Shown: piece after piece, positions 14,576 through 16,791 of the stretch
Position numbering within the stretch: the first letter of the stretch is position 1
How the letters are laid out: every line of letters starts with the position of its first letter
NCBI GenBank assembly: GCA_023442845.1
Contig: JAEZXC010000064.1
Location: 1-16,791 of the forward strand
Length of the DNA stretch: 16,791 bases
DNA from: Actinomycetes bacterium
GTDB lineage: Bacteria > Actinomycetota > Actinomycetes > Actinomycetales > Demequinaceae
Reading direction: 5' to 3'
Notes under the pieces: generated by a model
Databases searched by the model: none
What the model saw: only the letters and a program-made list of their open reading frames with translations
Told to the model about the DNA's origin: nothing
Translations under genes and position numbers: made by a program

Positions 14576-14605
14576 ACTCTAGCGGGATGTACCGATCCGG
14601 ACCAA
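14576..14605 (-). promoter_or_regulatory. Probable metE promoter
   Basis: On the minus strand, -35 TTGGTC (14605-14600), an 18-bp spacer and -10 TAGAGT (14581-14576) lie about 80 bp upstream of the metE ATG (14495). The predicted leader is roughly 70 nt. The -35 begins 17 bp downstream of the OsmC stop codon in the direction of transcription. Confidence 0.5.
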
Positions 14606-14621
14606 CGCGAGCTGGCACCTT

Positions 14622-15053
14622 TTATTGGTGCTTTTGAACCAATTGCACCGGGGTCCCCGCCTCGACGGTGCGGGACACTGTGCACTCGCGCTCGTGCGAG
14701 GCAGTGAGTGCCGCGGCGATGCGGGCGCGCGCCTTGTCACCTTCTTCTCCCACAGGGAACTGCAGGTCGAACGTGACGCGAATGTTCTCGAGGATGTTGC
14801 CGGTGTCGTCATCCTTCACATAGTCGGCCTCCGCGACGGCCTCGAACGTGGTGGGCTCCGCCCGGCGCGAGGTCATGAAGTCGACGTCCACGCTTGAGCA
14901 ACCCGCAATCGCTGCAAGCAACAACTCAACGGGGGTAAGGAGACCGTCACCGCGCCCGAACTGAAGAGTTGCGCCCTCGGAGTTGGTCGCCGTATAGACG
15001 CCCACGCTGTCGCGGGTAAGGGTAACGGTGCGGGGACTGATATTGCGGGCCAT
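14622..15053 (-). CDS. OsmC/Ohr-family protein
   Basis: This 143-residue OsmC-family protein belongs to a group of thiol-dependent hydroperoxide-reducing enzymes and relatives of unknown activity. The two redox positions are present: Cys52 in LLTPVELLLAAIAGCSSVDV (39-58; split by family convention at LLLAAIAGC) and Cys124 in SHERECTVSRTV (119-130). In active members these cysteines reduce organic peroxides using lipoyl or other thiols. The YkvE/YhfA-like layout (about 140 residues, first Cys near 50) suggests the general OsmC group rather than Ohr proper. The ATG at 15053 is chosen over the GTG at 15059 because GGAGG (15066-15062) is 8 nt from the ATG but only 2 nt from the GTG. It lies upstream of metE on the same strand, which has its own promoter. 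Confidence 0.88.
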   Translation of the reverse strand: MARNISPRTVTLTRDSVGVYTATNSEGATLQFGRGDGLLTPVELLLAAIAGCSSVDVDFMTSRRAEPTTFEAVAEADYVKDDDTGNILENIRVTFDLQFPVGEEGDKARARIAAALTASHERECTVSRTVEAGTPVQLVQKHQ

Positions 15054-15073
15054 CCCCACATCCTCCCACCCCC

Positions 15074-15135
15074 TTAGTGGTAGGTGGCCTCTTCGGTTTG
15101 GCCGGTTGGGGTGTCCTAGTGGTGGCTGGCCTCTT
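15074..15135. repeat. Pair of ~20-bp imperfect direct repeats
   Basis: The stretch 15074-15093 and the stretch 15116-15135 match at 17 of 20 positions, with starts 42 bp apart. Both contain TAGTGGT near the start and TGGCCTCTT at the end. They fill most of the gap between the OsmC ribosome binding site and the end of the PKD-like gene. Read on the minus strand, each repeat encodes a short Glu-Ala-x-x-His tail followed immediately by a stop (TAG or TAA). Confidence 0.6.
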
Positions 15136-15158
15136 GGTGCGCGTTGGCGCGGGGCGGG

Positions 15159-16202
15159 TTAGTTGATGTGTTTGCGGTCCGTGCCGAACCAGGTCTTGCC
15201 GTCTTCACGGGTGGCAAGGTAGTCAGCGATCTGGTCATCCGGGATCAGGAAGTTATCTATCCCGTCCCCATCAGGATCCAACAACGTGGACGGGTTCTTC
15301 GGCGCACGCTTGCCTGACAGGCAGTTGCCGTTCAGGTCACAATCCACCAAATGGGTGTGCGGGTTGTACACATGCAATGTGGTGGATGCGGACGTGGTGG
15401 TCGCTGTACCGGGAGCGTCCGACCACGATGCACCACCATTGATCGAGTACTCACCACGCCACGTGGTCGTCAGCGTCAACGTCGCCCGATGCTGATGCTT
15501 CGCCAAACCAAACGGGGTGCCACCGTCCGCATACGGTGTGCCCGGGCTCGTCATCGTCACATTCGTGCCATCATCACCACTCCACGTATACGACACCGGC
15601 ACCGCCCTGATCACGACCGGTGTGCCAAGAATCGTCGTGTCCATCGTTTGGGACGCACCATCCACAATCGGATTCACCCCCAGCTCCGCAATCGCCCACC
15701 CCGTCGCCGGTTCCAACCGATACCCAGACGGGGTGATCGGCATCCGCGCCCACTCAACCGCCACCTGCGCATAAATCAAATCCGCCGCACACTGATACGA
15801 CCCCACCTGCACCCACGGACCAAACGAACCATCCGCAAGTGCTTCAGACCGCCACCACGGAGCAAGCGCCACCTGTCCATCAGGACACGCCCCCTCACGC
15901 GGCAAATCAGTCACACACGACGGAATATCCCCAACAAAGCTCTTCACATAATCCGGGCCATCCCACGCCTCCGTGTACCACTCCAAACACACCGCATGCC
16001 GCTGCCACCGATCCCCAACACCAGCACCACTAGTCGGCGCACCCTCATGGGACGCATCCTCACTTGAAATGACAACGGACGCCTGACCACTCTCATCGTT
16101 GCGGGTGCCGCCATCCCACCCGGTGAATACCAACTGCAGGTGCAACGCATACGCCAGAAAGAGCACCAGTCCGCTACTCATCGTCGTAAACAAACCCGAC
16201 AT
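15159..16202 (-). CDS. Membrane-anchored or secreted PKD-like protein with C-terminal calcium-binding (TSP3-like) motif
   Basis: This 347-residue protein starts best at the ATG at 16202 (GGTGGG about 6 nt upstream). An upstream GTG at 16226 lacks a ribosome site; an ATG at 16181 overlaps the previous stop by 8 bp. Residues 9-27 (SSGLVLFLAYALHLQLVFT) form one TM segment or uncleaved signal, followed by a low-complexity linker to about residue 64. A Trp- and Cys-containing region (Cys72, 96, 106, 138) comes next. After it is the PKD-like part seen in many actinobacterial surface proteins: TILGTPVVIRAVPVSYTWSG, then TLTLTTTWRGEYSINGG. Cys288 and Cys294 follow, then DPDGDGIDNF (309-318), with Asp309, 311, 313 and 316 as a DxDxDGxxD calcium motif. 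Codons end unusually often in G or T. It is coupled to the DUF6318-like lipoprotein upstream. The function is unknown; a cell-surface role is inferred. Confidence 0.68.
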   Translation of the reverse strand: MSGLFTTMSSGLVLFLAYALHLQLVFTGWDGGTRNDESGQASVVISSEDASHEGAPTSGAGVGDRWQRHAVCLEWYTEAWDGPDYVKSFVGDIPSCVTDLPREGACPDGQVALAPWWRSEALADGSFGPWVQVGSYQCAADLIYAQVAVEWARMPITPSGYRLEPATGWAIAELGVNPIVDGASQTMDTTILGTPVVIRAVPVSYTWSGDDGTNVTMTSPGTPYADGGTPFGLAKHQHRATLTLTTTWRGEYSINGGASWSDAPGTATTTSASTTLHVYNPHTHLVDCDLNGNCLSGKRAPKNPSTLLDPDGDGIDNFLIPDDQIADYLATREDGKTWFGTDRKHIN

Positions 16203-16788
16203 CCTGGACCCACCATGACCCGTCACTGAATTCGAGTTTCACGCCAACTTTGCCGGTCCCGCCCATCGAAACACTGTGTTCCGATCCATCCGCTGCAAAG
16301 CAATTCGTGTCGGTGACATCGAAGTCCTGGGTCACGTACCAGTACCCATCACTTTGAATCCCGCCGATCGCGAGATCCGGGTTCCACGTGAAGTCGCCGC
16401 CTTCGCAGTAGCCAGCCGACTCCTTCGCGCCAGCAATGTTCTCCAGCGCCTTCGTACAGAAAACACTGTCGTCATCACAGAGGAAGTCGAACAATTCGGT
16501 GTCGTAGGGCGGCTTGAACATCGGCGCATAGAGCTCGATGAAGAACATCGAGAACTCAACGGCACTTGGAAAGCTCTCGTAACGAGCTTCCTCAGGGATC
16601 CGCGCGAGCAACTCCTCTTCCGGAGTCACCGTGGGCGTCGGGCTCCCAGACGGAGACTCCGACACCACCACCGACACACTCGGCGACACCGGCTCACCAT
16701 CAGAACCAGCACCAGAACACGCACTCAAACCAGCGGTCGCAATCCCCCCAAGGGCTACCACCGCCGCGAAACGCAGCAGTCGAACCAT
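16174..16788 (-). CDS. DUF6318-like lipoprotein
   Basis: This 204-residue lipoprotein starts at the ATG at 16788. Arg3 and Arg6 precede a hydrophobic stretch and the lipobox LSAC with Cys24. A Ser/Pro/Thr/Val-rich linker (residues 25-57) is typical of cell-wall-exposed lipoproteins. The following segment IPEEARYESFPSAVEFSMFF (64-83) and the closely spaced Cys104 and Cys111 resemble the DUF6318 family of actinobacteria; I judge this by pattern and cannot verify it with a search. Two more cysteines (128 and 163) could pair. The C-terminal half (DGYWYVTQDFDV... DGSWWVQDVGF) reads like a small beta-sheet domain. The window ends three bases beyond the start, so upstream context is missing. The stop overlaps the start region of the PKD-like gene, suggesting the two are made together at the cell surface. 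Confidence 0.68.
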   Translation of the reverse strand: MVRLLRFAAVVALGGIATAGLSACSGAGSDGEPVSPSVSVVVSESPSGSPTPTVTPEEELLARIPEEARYESFPSAVEFSMFFIELYAPMFKPPYDTELFDFLCDDDSVFCTKALENIAGAKESAGYCEGGDFTWNPDLAIGGIQSDGYWYVTQDFDVTDTNCFAADGSEHSVSMGGTGKVGVKLEFSDGSWWVQDVGFVYDDE

Positions 16789-16791
16789 GCG

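Noticed and set aside
14496..14621. Cobalamin riboswitch upstream of metE
   Set aside because: No B12-box-like sequence or fitting structure was recognised, and the region is shorter than a full riboswitch plus promoter would need.
14611..14632. Terminator at the end of the OsmC gene (GCACC/GGTGC hairpin)
   Set aside because: The stem is only 5 bp, spans the stop codon and has no T-run; too weak to claim.
15351..16067. Long plus-strand ORF rich in Arg, His and Pro opposite the PKD-like gene
   Set aside because: Its composition is the direct result of the G/T-ending codons on the other strand. It has no domain and no ribosome site, while the minus-strand frame has a TM segment and family motifs.

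Overview
The window looks like chromosomal DNA from a GC-rich actinobacterium, probably of the Micrococcales type. The reasons are the strong preference for G or C at third codon positions, GTG starts, a perfect GlxR/CRP-type operator (TGTGA-N6-TCACA), a DtxR/IdeR-like iron box, a bacterial type IB topoisomerase, and a DUF6318-like lipoprotein next to a PKD-like surface protein. The taxon is inferred from content alone. No rRNA, tRNA, CRISPR array, transposase, integrase or origin was seen.

Layout from left to right. 1-306: the 3' end of an SRPBCC/AHSA1-type gene. 307-702: a regulatory stretch with a GlxR-type site and a likely 49-residue ORF, leading into a MalY/PatB-type PLP enzyme (703-1854). 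1858-3499: a SAM methyltransferase and an APH-fold kinase, transcribed divergently. 3509-8596, all on the minus strand: a complete ferric-siderophore uptake locus. In transcription order it is two FecCD permeases (4-bp overlap), a 153-bp gap, an ATPase, a binding lipoprotein and a siderophore-interacting reductase, the last three overlapping or 2 bp apart. The gap holds a promoter whose -10 lies inside a DtxR-like box and whose -35 lies in an 11-bp inverted repeat. The 9-mer of that repeat recurs upstream of the permease pair. No siderophore synthesis genes are present, so the locus probably imports xenosiderophores or ones made elsewhere in the genome.

8698-10797: a GNAT acetyltransferase on the minus strand, then on the plus strand a VOC/glyoxalase-fold protein, a phosphinothricin-acetyltransferase-like GNAT, and, overlapping its stop by 4 bp, a 144-residue type IV pilin-like protein that keeps Glu+5 and Pro+22 but lacks the Gly-1 cleavage residue. 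10816-12099: topoisomerase IB and, divergent from it, a 53-residue single-TM protein with a possible ECF-sigma promoter. A 20-bp-stem hairpin separates this from metE (12189-14495), which has an identifiable promoter and a palindrome in its leader but no room for a recognisable B12 riboswitch. Upstream of metE is an OsmC-family protein.

15159-16788 is the most accessory-looking part: a DUF6318-like lipoprotein translationally linked to a PKD-like secreted or membrane-anchored protein with a C-terminal thrombospondin-type-3-like calcium motif. Its codon use (third positions G/T) differs from its neighbours, and a pair of ~20-bp direct repeats lies just behind it. Most other genes are ordinary housekeeping or single-domain enzymes. 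No large undescribed multi-gene system can be demonstrated. The best leads are the divergent pilin, the DUF6318/PKD pair, the iron-locus operators and the two small proteins.
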